Notes: generated by a model not told the origin, from the sequence alone. Positions 38,157-47,913 are shown, counted from the stretch's first letter. The stretch is DNA of 64,000 nt from an uncultured Ignatzschineria sp. (GCA_945639195.1 CALZEE010000002.1:124001-188000), one strand, 5' to 3'. A program made the numbers and translations.

Positions 38157-40304
38157 ATGGTGGCAACAAACATTAAAGGGAACTTGCCAAAGAAAGAGAC
38201 AGCCGAAGAAAAAGATAAAAAAGGCCTGTTCTCTTCCTTACATCTTCCTGTCTTTATTAGTGCGAACATCATCATTTTTGCAATTATTGCATTAGCGATT
38301 TTGCATCCAGATGCGCCCGCATTTTTCTCAAGTGTATTAAGCTGGATTACTGAAAATCTTGGCTGGTACTATCTCTTAACCGTAGGGATTATTTTAATCT
38401 CCTTTATTTACGTCGCATTAAGTCGTTACGGAACCATTAAACTTGGACCGGACCATTCAGAAGCCGCTTATAGTGATAGAAGCTGGTTTGCCATGCTCTT
38501 CTCGACAGGGATGGGGATTGGGATCATGTTCTTCGGTGTCGCAGAACCGCTCCTGCATTATCTTGCGCCGCCGGTAGGTGATCCGGAAACGATTGCAACG
38601 GCGAAAGCGGCAATGAATATTACCTTCTTCCACTGGGGAATCCATGCGTGGGCGATCTATGGGGTAGTGGGTCTGATTCTTGCGTACTTTAGTTTCCGTA
38701 TGAACTTACCGCTTGCAGTAAGATCAGCACTTTACCCAATGATTGGCGACAGAATATATGGCCGCTGGGGAGATGCGATTGATACATTTGCCGTAATTGG
38801 TACAGTCTTTGGGGTAGCGACAACGCTTGGATTCGGGGTAATGCAGATCAATACTGGTCTTAACTATCTCTTCCCCTCCATTCCTGTAGCATCAACAACG
38901 CAAGTCATCTTGATTATTGTTACGACGGCTTGTGCAACACTCTCGGTGAGTATGGGGCTTGATAAAGGGATTAAAATCCTTTCAGAGTTAAATCTGATTC
39001 TTGCTTTTGCATTAGTGCTCTTTGTATTCCTCTTTGGTGGGAAGGTACTCTTCTTACTTGAAGTGATGATGCAAAACATTGGTTACTACTTCTCAAGTAT
39101 CTTTAATAGTACCTTTAATATGTATAGCTATGATGCAACGGCGTCACCTGCAGCAGCGAAAGGGATCGATAGTTGGTTAGGTGGTTGGACAATTGCTTAT
39201 TGGGGTTGGTGGATTGCGTGGTCACCATTTGTGGGAATGTTCATTGCGAAAATCTCACGTGGTCGTACGATTCGTAACTTTGTGGGTGGCGTTCTCTTAA
39301 TTCCTGCAGGATTTACTTTCTTCTGGATGACAACCTTTGGTAACTCAGCAATTGACATGATTGCCTCAGATGGCATCACGGAGTTAAAAGACACGCTTCT
39401 TGGTGAGAATGGAAGCTCTAAAGCACTCTTTGCTTTCATTAGTCACTTCCCGGTTGCTGAATCTATTCAAAACTTTATTCCTGCAGAGTGGATCCGCGGT
39501 ACGATCTCATTTATCGCAGTAGTGATGGTTGCGGTATTCTTTGTAACAAGTGCGGACTCAGGTGCGTTAGTAATGGATATGCTTTCAAGTAAGAAAGATG
39601 TTGAAGTTACGCCGCTTTGGCAACGTATTTTCTGGGGATCTATTACGGGTGTGATTGCGATTGTTTTACTCCTTAATGGGGGTCTTGGATCCTTACAAGC
39701 AGTATCAACAATGACGGCATTCCCCTTTAGTATCGTGATTTTAATCTCGATCTACGGGCTCTTTAAAGCGCTCCGCATGGATCACGGTAAGATTGATATC
39801 CGTAACAAAGCGAATATGTATGTACAGCCGAGTACGGTAGATTCAGGGGGGTGGCAGAAACGTCTTCGTAACGTGATGGTTTACCCACGTCGTGCAAACG
39901 TGCTTAAATTCTTAGAGCATGTCGTATTACCGGCATTTGATGAGGTAAAAGCAGAGTTTGTGAAGCAGGGCTTAACCGTAACAATCAATACAGAAGACGA
40001 GAGCGATATTCGTTTTGAAGTCGATCATGGGGACAATGCAACCTTCGTATATCGTGTAAAAGCGAAGCATTACCTCAAGCCAAGCTTCTCATTACTTGAA
40101 GAAGAAGCAGATATTGAAGATCAGAAGTACTTCCGTGCTGAAGTTTATCTCGATGATGGTAGTAAGGGTTACGACATCATGGGATACACGAAAGAAAATA
40201 TCACGAATGATATTGTTGACCAATACACGAGTCATCACTACTTCATTCAAAACTATGAGATGCGTTCTGACTACGAGTTTGGATCAAATCCTAACGAAGA
40301 TTAG
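38157..40304 (+). CDS. BCCT-family choline/betaine transporter, BetT-like
   Basis: The 715-aa transporter has about 12 transmembrane segments. BCCT signatures: FSTGMGIGIMFFGVAEP, the Trp-rich WWIAWSPFVGMFIAKISRGR and TSADSGALVMDML. A long C-terminal cytoplasmic domain (about residues 540-715) matches the E. coli BetT extension. In E. coli BetT, as I recall it, the central motif is GMGID with choline as substrate, whereas here it is GMGIG, as in betaine carriers, so choline versus glycine betaine is open. ATG 38157 has aggaagg about 11 bases upstream. It may feed the trimethylamine cycle that also supplies TMAO for the tor genes downstream, but that is inference. Confidence 0.88.
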   Translation: MVATNIKGNLPKKETAEEKDKKGLFSSLHLPVFISANIIIFAIIALAILHPDAPAFFSSVLSWITENLGWYYLLTVGIILISFIYVALSRYGTIKLGPDHSEAAYSDRSWFAMLFSTGMGIGIMFFGVAEPLLHYLAPPVGDPETIATAKAAMNITFFHWGIHAWAIYGVVGLILAYFSFRMNLPLAVRSALYPMIGDRIYGRWGDAIDTFAVIGTVFGVATTLGFGVMQINTGLNYLFPSIPVASTTQVILIIVTTACATLSVSMGLDKGIKILSELNLILAFALVLFVFLFGGKVLFLLEVMMQNIGYYFSSIFNSTFNMYSYDATASPAAAKGIDSWLGGWTIAYWGWWIAWSPFVGMFIAKISRGRTIRNFVGGVLLIPAGFTFFWMTTFGNSAIDMIASDGITELKDTLLGENGSSKALFAFISHFPVAESIQNFIPAEWIRGTISFIAVVMVAVFFVTSADSGALVMDMLSSKKDVEVTPLWQRIFWGSITGVIAIVLLLNGGLGSLQAVSTMTAFPFSIVILISIYGLFKALRMDHGKIDIRNKANMYVQPSTVDSGGWQKRLRNVMVYPRRANVLKFLEHVVLPAFDEVKAEFVKQGLTVTINTEDESDIRFEVDHGDNATFVYRVKAKHYLKPSFSLLEEEADIEDQKYFRAEVYLDDGSKGYDIMGYTKENITNDIVDQYTSHHYFIQNYEMRSDYEFGSNPNED

Positions 40305-40370
40305 TAACTTGTTTCTGACCCAAAGTATGGCGCATTAATTCATTAATCGCGCGATATAACAAGGGGATAA

Positions 40371-40409
40371 AAAAATGCCGGCATTCTTGAATGAATGACC
40401 GGCATTTTT
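40371..40409. terminator. terminator built from an inverted ATGCCGG pair
   Basis: An 11-bp perfect stem (40371-40381 with 40399-40409) contains the word on both arms; the left arm is part of the full palindrome ATGCCGGCAT. An inner cattc/gaatg extension fills the 17-nt loop. A- and T-runs flank it. It serves two convergent genes. Confidence 0.85.
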
Positions 40410-40432
40410 GTGCGTCATCTGAAAGGTAAGAA

Positions 40433-40798
40433 TTAATAGTAGGTAATCATCTGCTTTTCTAAATAGGTCATCACGGCATATTCCAATACAAAAATCCCCA
40501 TATAGATCATCAGATAATAGTGCTTTTGCTGAAGATAGCGCGCCCGCATAAAGAGATAAATAGGCGGAATAATAATCCAAGCAATGCTGAAGAGTTTAGG
40601 TGCCGGCATTTTTTCTTTAAGATAATTATGATCGGCGACTAACAGTAATAGGATTGTTAAAATCGTCACCCAAAACAGCATCATAAAGTAGATCTCATCA
40701 GCGCTGTGCAATAACATCATAATAGAGGCTACAGCGCTCATCGCATAAATCACAATGATTGATATGATGAAGGCGTTTGTTATCGGTTTTTTATCCAT
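40433..40798 (-). CDS. hypothetical inner-membrane protein
   Basis: The 121-aa product from ATG 40798 (MDKKPITNAF) has about four transmembrane segments (AFIISIIVIYAMSAVASIMM, FMMLFWVTILTILLLLV, LFSIAWIIIPPIYLFM, YLMIYMGIFVLEYAVM). An ATG two codons upstream is equally possible; the frame is open further but has no ribosome-binding site. No family is recognised. Confidence 0.6.
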   Translation of the reverse strand: MDKKPITNAFIISIIVIYAMSAVASIMMLLHSADEIYFMMLFWVTILTILLLLVADHNYLKEKMPAPKLFSIAWIIIPPIYLFMRARYLQQKHYYLMIYMGIFVLEYAVMTYLEKQMITYY

Positions 40799-40930
40799 AA
40801 TCATCTCTCTGTCTTTATCTTGATATTTCTTTATATTAATGGCATTTGAAAAGTCATTAATATAGAGGGTTTTGAAACGTTTTGAAATAGGTCTATCGAG
40901 TGATATCGATGAGAACGAGCACAAGGATTG

Positions 40931-40949
40931 CCGGCATATAAAATGCCGG
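40931..40949. repeat. short hairpin made of two ATGCCGG words
   Basis: ccggcat at 40931-40937 and atgccgg at 40943-40949 are separated by only 5 nt. It lies between two minus-strand genes, about 80 bp past the stop of the epimerase-like gene, and may act as a terminator. Confidence 0.65.
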
Positions 40950-41025
40950 GGTTTATTGATCGTGAATGATTTGAATGTGCTTAATCCGCCGTAAGGCTTT
41001 TTGTCATACTCTGTGCGAGAGCACT

Positions 41026-42012
41026 TTAAAGCGTTTCAGGTGCGTTAAGAGGCTCCAGAATTTCAAGAGGTACATTGACAAGATCTAGCATCTGATAGCT
41101 GAAGTCACCCATTTCAGTAATCTTACCGCCATCGATGATGCGCTTGAGTAAGGGCTTCGCTGTCTCAAATTGCGGCAGTGGCAGATTTAAGCGCTTCGCA
41201 ACTGCATGATAGTAGCTTTCTCGATTTGGATGCGTCGGTGTTACGAGATTATAGATCTCAAAGTGTCCTGGCATTGTCTCGCGTTGCAATAAGGCATGAA
41301 TGGCGTTGATAAGATCCGTAATATGGAGCAGATTAATCGCATCTCTCGGTGCGCGGATATTATCCCGGCCACTTAAGGGATAAACCGGATGACGACCATT
41401 GCCGATGAGCCCTGCGAGCCTGAGGATGATAACGGGAATGGTGAGCGATGATTCAAGTGCGATTTCAACCTCACGAATCGCTTTTGCACTTGCTGTTTGC
41501 GCCATTGCCGGCAATGCTTCATGAATAATCCCACTACTATTGCCATAAACAGATGTCGAGCTGGTATAGATAATTTCACGCGCGCCATATTGTTCTGCCA
41601 AGCGGGCAGTGCCGAGGATCATCTCGGTGTAGGTGAGTGATCTATTGGTGGCTGTATCCTCAATCGTTTCTTCAGCAGTACGTTTGATAAATGCACTTGG
41701 AGGAATTGTGATAATCACTTGGCGAGATTCGAAAATATTTTGTAAAAAAGTGTCGTTTTCAAGGCTTTTTTCCTGCTGAAAACGGCATAAATCTTGTTGA
41801 GAAAAGGGAAATAGCGGGATTTCTTGTAAATATTGAGGCGATTTTAGGATGCTTTCGTGATTTTGCTTAGTCGCAATCACATCGTACCCTGATTTTTTAA
41901 GGGATATTGCAAGGGGAGAACCTAGCCATCCTGCGCCAATGATGAGGGGTTTTATAATTTTTGAGGGTTGTGAATAATTCATAGGTTTAATAATCGCGAT
42001 AACCTTAAACAT
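41026..42012 (-). CDS. NAD(P)-dependent epimerase/reductase-like protein (YeeZ-like)
   Basis: The product is a Rossmann-fold extended SDR protein. LIIGAGWLGSPLAISLKKSGYDV is the NAD(P)-binding start (glycines at about residues 26-31). IIYTSSTSVYGNSSG contains the conserved Ser/Tyr strand, and VIILRLAGLIGNGRHPV is typical of the YeeZ/SDR_a5 group. The precise substrate is unknown. The start is uncertain: 42012 is the longest, and ATG 41979 (MNYSQPSKI) is equally plausible; neither has a clear ribosome-binding site. Confidence 0.7.
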   Translation of the reverse strand: MFKVIAIIKPMNYSQPSKIIKPLIIGAGWLGSPLAISLKKSGYDVIATKQNHESILKSPQYLQEIPLFPFSQQDLCRFQQEKSLENDTFLQNIFESRQVIITIPPSAFIKRTAEETIEDTATNRSLTYTEMILGTARLAEQYGAREIIYTSSTSVYGNSSGIIHEALPAMAQTASAKAIREVEIALESSLTIPVIILRLAGLIGNGRHPVYPLSGRDNIRAPRDAINLLHITDLINAIHALLQRETMPGHFEIYNLVTPTHPNRESYYHAVAKRLNLPLPQFETAKPLLKRIIDGGKITEMGDFSYQMLDLVNVPLEILEPLNAPETL

Positions 42013-42177
42013 AGATCAGGAAATATTCATATTGTCCTGAATGATTAGAGGGAATTTGTTATAGTTTAGATAGATTAATAAAATTAATAAGTTGCAATAA
42101 ATCGCATTTATTTAAATTAATAAAAATAGTTTTATCTAGGTTTACATCGGGGATTTACAACTTAAAAGGGGTTAGCT

Positions 42178-42348
42178 ATGAAAAACAGTCGTCTTACCCA
42201 CGAAGACAGCGTAACAAAAGGCGGAGAATGGCGCCGCTTTATTTTATTAATGATCGTTGTTTTACCACTATTAGCTGCATGTGCCATTGGTGGCTATGGT
42301 CTCTTTATCTGGATTATGCAGATGTTTGTTTGGGGACCACCCGCATAA
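42178..42348 (+). CDS. torE: TorE/NapE-family small membrane protein
   Basis: A 56-aa ORF begins at ATG 42178 with aagggg 8 bases upstream. It has a polar N-terminus containing GGEWRRFILLMI, and one transmembrane helix (FILLMIVVLPLLAACAIGGY). The end, GYGLFIWIMQMFVWGPP, is the conserved NapE/TorE tail. TorE occurs as the first gene of torECAD in Shewanella. Its exact role is unclear; it is thought to assist membrane electron transfer. It heads the tor cluster, 127 bp before torC. Confidence 0.85.
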   Translation: MKNSRLTHEDSVTKGGEWRRFILLMIVVLPLLAACAIGGYGLFIWIMQMFVWGPPA

Positions 42349-42475
42349 ACACAACATATGAGTGGTGTACGTTATGACACTCATGAGTACGGAGTTCGTT
42401 GCCTTAACATCATTCGTACATCAGTGATCGCTATCAAGGGTGATTATCAATAATAATACGTAAGGAATACACATC

Positions 42476-43666
42476 ATGGGAATGATCAAGCGCACCAAAA
42501 GCGCACTTTATAATCTTTTTTTACGACCGAGTATGCGTATCGGGCTCGGTGTTCTCGTTACGGGCGGCTTTATTGCCGGCATTTTATTCTGGAATGCATT
42601 TGATACCGGGCTTAAATATACCAACTCAGAAGAATTCTGTACAAGTTGTCACACGATGGCAGATAACGTCTACCCAGAATTACAGCAAACAGCACACTTT
42701 AGAAATAGAACCGGCGTAAGAGCTTACTGTGCAGACTGCCACGTTCCGCATAATTTTACGGATAAAATCGCTCGTAAGGTACAAGCAAGCCGAGAAGTGG
42801 TCTCTCATTTAATGGGAGATATTGGCACGCGTGAGAAATTCTTAGATAAACGCTTAGTCCTTGCACAACGTGAGTGGGCAAGAATGAGTGCCAATGGCTC
42901 AAAAGAGTGTCGTTCATGTCATGACTACGAGCATATGGCGTTTGAGAAGATGGATATCATGGCGGAGATGGAGATGCGTGGTGCTGCAGCGCGTAACACT
43001 AGCTGTATCGAATGTCATAAAGGGATTGCGCACCAATTACCAGTTGTCCAAAGTGTTCGTAATGAAGATCTTGAGAAGCTTCTTGCGAATGCCAATAAAG
43101 AGACCACCACGGTCAATACGGATTACTACAACGTCTTGCCACAACCGCTCTATCTTGATGAATCCTTAAGTGAAAAAATCGGATCATTAGAAGTGGCAAC
43201 GGAAGTGAAAGTGCTCGATAAAAAAGGCGATGCAGAGTTGATCGAATACGAGCTCTGGCGCAAAAACAAAGGCTACGGACGTGTACTTTATGGCGCTTAT
43301 AGCCTTAATACGGTGAGTGCAATTTTAGAGAAAGAAGTAGCGCAAAATAGTGAGTTTACCGTATTAGAAGTAGAAGAAGATCCATTAACAGGGCTTGAGT
43401 GGCAGAAAGTGAAAGGCACCGCATGGATTGAAAAAGGCGGCTTAACGGCGGATGTCACACCGATTTGGGAAGTGGCAAATGCCAGTTACACCAAAAGCTG
43501 TAGTACCTGCCACGTGCAACCCGATATCGCTCATTACGATACGAACACTTGGCCAGGGCTCTTCTCAGGAATGGTCGGCTTTACAAATATGGATGAAGAC
43601 ACCTCAAAAGTGGTCTTAAAGTACCTCCAGATGCATTCCATGGATTTTGCAAAACCTGCACATTAA
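42476..43666 (+). CDS. torC: pentahaem c-type cytochrome TorC
   Basis: TorC carries electrons from the menaquinol pool to periplasmic TMAO reductase. The 396-aa chain has an N-terminal membrane anchor (about residues 21-40) and five CxxCH haem motifs: CTSCH (about 55), CADCH (85), CRSCH (145), CIECH (176) and CSTCH (342). The fifth lies in a C-terminal domain, the arrangement typical of TorC/TorY rather than NapC/NirT, which have only four. It lies between torE and torA. The ribosome-binding site is taaggaa. Confidence 0.93.
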   Translation: MGMIKRTKSALYNLFLRPSMRIGLGVLVTGGFIAGILFWNAFDTGLKYTNSEEFCTSCHTMADNVYPELQQTAHFRNRTGVRAYCADCHVPHNFTDKIARKVQASREVVSHLMGDIGTREKFLDKRLVLAQREWARMSANGSKECRSCHDYEHMAFEKMDIMAEMEMRGAAARNTSCIECHKGIAHQLPVVQSVRNEDLEKLLANANKETTTVNTDYYNVLPQPLYLDESLSEKIGSLEVATEVKVLDKKGDAELIEYELWRKNKGYGRVLYGAYSLNTVSAILEKEVAQNSEFTVLEVEEDPLTGLEWQKVKGTAWIEKGGLTADVTPIWEVANASYTKSCSTCHVQPDIAHYDTNTWPGLFSGMVGFTNMDEDTSKVVLKYLQMHSMDFAKPAH

Positions 43667-43892
43667 TCAGCACAGTGCATATTGAAAACCAATAGAGAAT
43701 CGCATCCTGCCATGGGGCGATGTGTCAACTCATCATGACGATAGAGATCATCGATGACACACAGATCTCCCCATCGCACTTAGATTAATCAACGTTGAAA
43801 ATGCCGGAGTTTTAAATAGCCACATATCGAAGTATACGATTGCAAGGCGCATCTCCTTCACATTTTCAGCGGATAGAGAAAGGACAGATATT

Positions 43893-46421
43893 ATGAAGCA
43901 GCAATCTTATCAATCTCGCCGTGGATTTTTAAAAACAGCCTCACTGATTGCCGGCGGTTCACTGCTTGCACCAAGTTTAATGGCAGAAACCTTATTAACC
44001 ACCAAGCAGCCTACAGATGTTGATTTAGACACATTGGTAAGCTGGCGTATTTCTGGGGCTCACTGGGGCGCGTTTAGAGCCAAAGTGGTTGCAAATCGCT
44101 TAGTTGAAGTAGAGCCTTTTGAATATGATAAGCACCCCACGCGTATTTTAGACGCGGTTCCCGGCATTTTGTATAGCAGCGCACGCGTTCGCTATCCATT
44201 AGTGCGTTTAGATTGGTATAAAAACCGACACAATAGCGACACGGCGCAGCGCGGTGATAATCGCTTTATTCGTGTGAGCTGGGACGAAGCGCTAGATCTG
44301 ATGTATGAAGAGTTAGAGCGAATTCAAACCACTTATGGTCCTTGGGCGCTTCATACCGGAAACGTGGGTTGGCGTTCTGTGGGGCAGGTTCATAGCTGTG
44401 GTAACCATATGCTAAGAGCGATTGCCATGCACGGTAATAGCGTTGGCACTGCCGGCGACTACTCAACGGGTGCGGGGCAAGTCATCATGCCGTATATCCT
44501 GGGTTCAACCGAGGTTTACTCACAAGGCACCTCATGGGACATTATTCTTGAAGAGAGTAAAGTCTTGGTGATTTGGGGCAGTGATTTAGTCAAGAACCTG
44601 CAAGTGGGCTGGAATACCGAAACGCATGAAGCGTATGCGTATCTGAAGCAGTTAAAAGCGAAAGTTGAGAAGGGCGATATTCGTGTCATCTGCGTGGACC
44701 CTGTGAAGAGCATGACGGCCAATTATCTTGGTTGTGAGCATCTTTATGTAAACCCGATGACAGACCTGACGGTAATGCTCGGGATTGCCCATACGCTCTG
44801 GAGCGAAGATCTTTATGATAAAGAATTCCTAGAAACATACACGCTCGGCTTCGATGAGTTCCTCCCTTACCTGAAAGGGGAGAATGAGGATATGATCGAA
44901 AAAACGCCTGAGTGGGCAGAATCTATCTCCGGCGTTCCTGCTGAGACGATTCGTGAGCTTGCGCGTGCAATGGCGGCGAACCGTACGCAGATGATGCTTG
45001 GTTGGTCGATGCAGCGTCAACAACATGGAGAGCAACCTTTCTGGATGGCAGCGATCGTTGCGGCGATGCTCGGACAAATTGGCTTACCTGGCGGCGGGAT
45101 TAGTTACTCGCATCACTATAGTTCTGTGGGCGTTTCATCATCGGGCGCTTCAATGCCGGGCGCATTCCCGCTTAACTTAGACTTTGGGCGAGAGCCAAAA
45201 CATAAGAGTACAGATTATAAGGGCTACGCGAGCTTTATTCCGGTTTCCCGCGTGATTGATGCATTGCTTGAGCCAGGTAAAGTGATTCCTTATAACGGCA
45301 ATACGATTAAACTTGCGCCTTATAAAATGGCGATATTCTCCGGTTGTAACCAGTGGCATCGTCAGCAAGATCGTAACAAGATGAAGCTTGCCTATCGAGA
45401 TATCGAAACAATTGTTGCGGTAGATTATAACTGGACAGCAACCTGCCGATTCGCAGATATTGTCTTACCGGCATGTACGCCGTACGAGCGCAATGACTTG
45501 GATGTTTACGGCACATACAGTAACCGCGGCGTGATTGCGATGCAAAAGCTTGTAGATCCGCTCTATTATTCGAAGACAGACTTTGATATCTGGCGTGAGT
45601 TTAGTAAGCGTTTAAACCGTGAGCGTGAATATACGCAAGATAAAAACGAGATGCAGTGGATCGAAAAGCTCTATATGGAGTGCTATAACGAAAACTATCC
45701 TAAGGGCTTCTATATGCCGTCCTTTAGAGAGTTTTGGCAGAAAGGATATGTACTATTCCCAGAGGGTAAACCTTGGGTACGTCATGCAGACTTTAGGGAA
45801 GATCCTGAGGTGAATGCGCTCGGTACGCCATCAGGCTTTATCGAGATCTATAGCCGAACGATCGCAAGCTTTGGCTATGATGACTGTAAAGGGCATCCGA
45901 TCTGGATGGAAAAAGCAGAGCGTTCTCATGGTGGGCCAAAATCTGATCAGTTCCCGCTTTGGATGCAATCTGCGCACCCGGATAATCGCCTGCATTCACA
46001 AGGTTGTGAGTCTAAAGAGATGCGTGAAAGCTACGCCATTGCCGGACGTGAACCTGTCTTTATCAGCCCTCAAGATGCGGAGAAACGCGGGATTGTCCAT
46101 GGGGATTTAGTGCGCGTTTATAATGATCGTGGGCAACTGCTTGCCGGCGCGCATGTGAGCGATAACTTCCCAAGTGGCGTTGTGCGAATCTTTGAAGGTG
46201 CATGGTATTCACCGCTTGATGAGACAATTGGTGCAATCGATACGTATGGCGATCCTAATACACTCACCATGGATGTCGGAACTTCTAGCTTGTCACAAGC
46301 GCCGAGTGCGAATACGTGTCAGGTCGAGATCGAGAAGTTTGTCGGCGTTGCCCCTGCACCGAACGGCTTTACAGGCCCGACGGTCGTGGATATCGAAGGT
46401 CAACCGACCACAGAGATGTAA
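43893..46421 (+). CDS. torA: trimethylamine-N-oxide reductase TorA, molybdoenzyme
   Basis: TorA reduces TMAO to trimethylamine in the periplasm as a terminal anaerobic electron acceptor step. The 842-aa chain has a twin-arginine signal (SRRGFLKTASLIAGG) and the bis-MGD molybdopterin domains of the DMSO reductase family. AGDYSTGAG near residue 191 supplies the Ser ligand to Mo. No Fe-S cysteine motif is present at the N-terminus, as expected for TorA/BisC. The length matches E. coli TorA. It is followed by a terminator and then torD. Confidence 0.95.
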   Translation: MKQQSYQSRRGFLKTASLIAGGSLLAPSLMAETLLTTKQPTDVDLDTLVSWRISGAHWGAFRAKVVANRLVEVEPFEYDKHPTRILDAVPGILYSSARVRYPLVRLDWYKNRHNSDTAQRGDNRFIRVSWDEALDLMYEELERIQTTYGPWALHTGNVGWRSVGQVHSCGNHMLRAIAMHGNSVGTAGDYSTGAGQVIMPYILGSTEVYSQGTSWDIILEESKVLVIWGSDLVKNLQVGWNTETHEAYAYLKQLKAKVEKGDIRVICVDPVKSMTANYLGCEHLYVNPMTDLTVMLGIAHTLWSEDLYDKEFLETYTLGFDEFLPYLKGENEDMIEKTPEWAESISGVPAETIRELARAMAANRTQMMLGWSMQRQQHGEQPFWMAAIVAAMLGQIGLPGGGISYSHHYSSVGVSSSGASMPGAFPLNLDFGREPKHKSTDYKGYASFIPVSRVIDALLEPGKVIPYNGNTIKLAPYKMAIFSGCNQWHRQQDRNKMKLAYRDIETIVAVDYNWTATCRFADIVLPACTPYERNDLDVYGTYSNRGVIAMQKLVDPLYYSKTDFDIWREFSKRLNREREYTQDKNEMQWIEKLYMECYNENYPKGFYMPSFREFWQKGYVLFPEGKPWVRHADFREDPEVNALGTPSGFIEIYSRTIASFGYDDCKGHPIWMEKAERSHGGPKSDQFPLWMQSAHPDNRLHSQGCESKEMRESYAIAGREPVFISPQDAEKRGIVHGDLVRVYNDRGQLLAGAHVSDNFPSGVVRIFEGAWYSPLDETIGAIDTYGDPNTLTMDVGTSSLSQAPSANTCQVEIEKFVGVAPAPNGFTGPTVVDIEGQPTTEM

Positions 46422-46510
46422 GGCGCAATGCATCATCAATATCGAAAATAGATCCATGATGATGTTGTAAACGAGAGAAGCGTTATAAGAGACGTATTAC
46501 AAGCATACAG

Positions 46511-46540
46511 AAGAGGAATATCAATCGGTATTCCTCTTTT
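46511..46540 (+). terminator. terminator after torA
   Basis: aagaggaata (46511-46520) pairs with tattcctctt (46529-46538), 8-nt loop, followed by T-rich sequence. It would lower torD expression relative to torA, or torD has its own promoter. Confidence 0.7.
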
Positions 46541-46693
46541 CTCTTATATTGAATGATGTGCATCACAAGATTGTAAAGATTGTGCAATAGGAAGATGGCT
46601 AAAGGCACTTTTTAAGCCATAATAGAGATTCAGTATCCGATTGTCAGTACTCAAGACAGATAGATGAACTAACGACGAGGTTAATGAAAATAG

Positions 46694-47398
46694 ATGACAA
46701 AGATGACACCGCTCAGTAATGAAGTTTCGATCATTGCTAAACTCCGTGCAGAGACTTATCAATGGTTTGCGCACCTTTTTTCGCAAGAGCTCACTCATGA
46801 TGAGATCAAGCTGTATCAAGAGGGTGCGTTGAATACACTCTTTGCTTACTTTAATGAGATCGGGCTGACACATGAAGTCGCCCGCTGTAAGCAGGCGATT
46901 GAAATGTTGAAAACGATCCCTGATGCCGCGTTAGAGCTGAAAGGGGATTTTGCGGGTTGTTTCCTTCTAGATGAAGAGAATGGGGCAATGCCATATGCAT
47001 CTTTACATTTAGGCGAAGATGGCATGATGTATGCCGAAGCCGAACGTAAAATGCGCGAACTTCTCTCAAAAAGTGGGCTGCAAATATTAGAAAGTTTTAA
47101 AGAGCCCTCGGATCATTTAGCGATCTATCTGGCATTAATGCAAAAATGGTGTGAGCAGTTAAGTCGTGAGGTTCTTAAAGCAGAGGAACCCACGAATTAT
47201 GTTTCAGATGAGTATCGTGCGCAACGCTCTTTTGTGTCTAATGGTATCCTCGCATGGTTGCCCGCTTGGAATGAGCGATTGTCGCGCGTTGCCAATTGCC
47301 AGAGTGAGTTTTATCAAGCGCTAGGGGCATTACTGCTGGGCTTTATTATGGCAGATGAGGATTATCTCAATAGCGAGTTAGAGCGTTTATTAATCTAA
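46694..47398 (+). CDS. torD: TorD-family chaperone for TorA
   Basis: The 234-aa all-helical TorD protein starts with the typical RAETYQWFAHLFSQELT. It contains LKGDFAGCFLLDEENGAMPYASLHLGE, cited here in pieces, and EPSDHLAIYLALMQKWCEQL, which holds the family EP-D-H motif. TorD binds the TorA signal peptide and helps molybdenum cofactor insertion. The gene lies after the torA terminator, so the order torE-C-A-D matches Shewanella. ATG 46694 has only a weak ribosome-binding site (gaggt). Confidence 0.88.
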   Translation: MTKMTPLSNEVSIIAKLRAETYQWFAHLFSQELTHDEIKLYQEGALNTLFAYFNEIGLTHEVARCKQAIEMLKTIPDAALELKGDFAGCFLLDEENGAMPYASLHLGEDGMMYAEAERKMRELLSKSGLQILESFKEPSDHLAIYLALMQKWCEQLSREVLKAEEPTNYVSDEYRAQRSFVSNGILAWLPAWNERLSRVANCQSEFYQALGALLLGFIMADEDYLNSELERLLI

Positions 47399-47631
47399 CA
47401 CTATGCTTAAGCGCAGCCGAAAGCCAGTGCAGCGCTTTATTGAAAGAATAATGCCGGCATGATCATCATCAAATAGGCTCGTAAATGCGGATCACTTTAT
47501 GTGGGATTTGGTAAAATGATGGCGTTAAATATTATCTTTGAGATTTGGGCTTGTCATAATGCCGGGAACGAGTTATTTCCGGGAGCATCATAAAGCAGTG
47601 GATCTCTGCCTTTCATTATAGGAAATCGGTT

Positions 47632-47847
47632 ATGAAAAAAATTACTTTAAGCATTCCAGAGATCAGCTGTGGTCACTGTACATCAAGTATTGATGAAACA
47701 TTAAAAGATCTTCCCGGCATTATTGCCGTCTCTTCAAGCGTTGAAGAGAAGACGACAACGGTAGAATTTGAAGAAGCCTTAACATCTGTAGGCGCGATTA
47801 TTGAAGTGATTGATGATATTGGATTTGCCGCGACTGAGGTTGCCTAA
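47632..47847 (+). CDS. heavy-metal-associated domain protein, CopZ-like
   Basis: The 71-aa single HMA domain begins KKITLSIPEISCGHCTSSIDE. The metal-binding motif CGHC lies at residues 13-16, in place of the common MxCxxC the first residue is Ile. DIGFAATEV is the typical last strand. It probably shuttles copper in the cytoplasm. The ribosome-binding site is taggaaa, and a strong terminator follows. No copper ATPase is nearby. Confidence 0.8.
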   Translation: MKKITLSIPEISCGHCTSSIDETLKDLPGIIAVSSSVEEKTTTVEFEEALTSVGAIIEVIDDIGFAATEVA

Positions 47848-47879
47848 ATCCACTGTGTACATATTAAATGACGCAAATA

Positions 47880-47913
47880 AAAAAGGTCGCGCTCCATAGG
47901 AGGCGACCTTTTT
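47880..47913. terminator. bidirectional terminator
   Basis: aaaaaggtcgc pairs with gcgaccttttt, with an inner ctcc/ggag extension. A- and T-runs flank it, between convergent genes. Confidence 0.85.

Noticed and set aside
42025-42060. TorR box (atattcatat near 42023-42032) upstream of torE
   Set aside because: Only a single site with about 7 of 10 matches; E. coli uses several repeats close to the promoter, so chance is likely.
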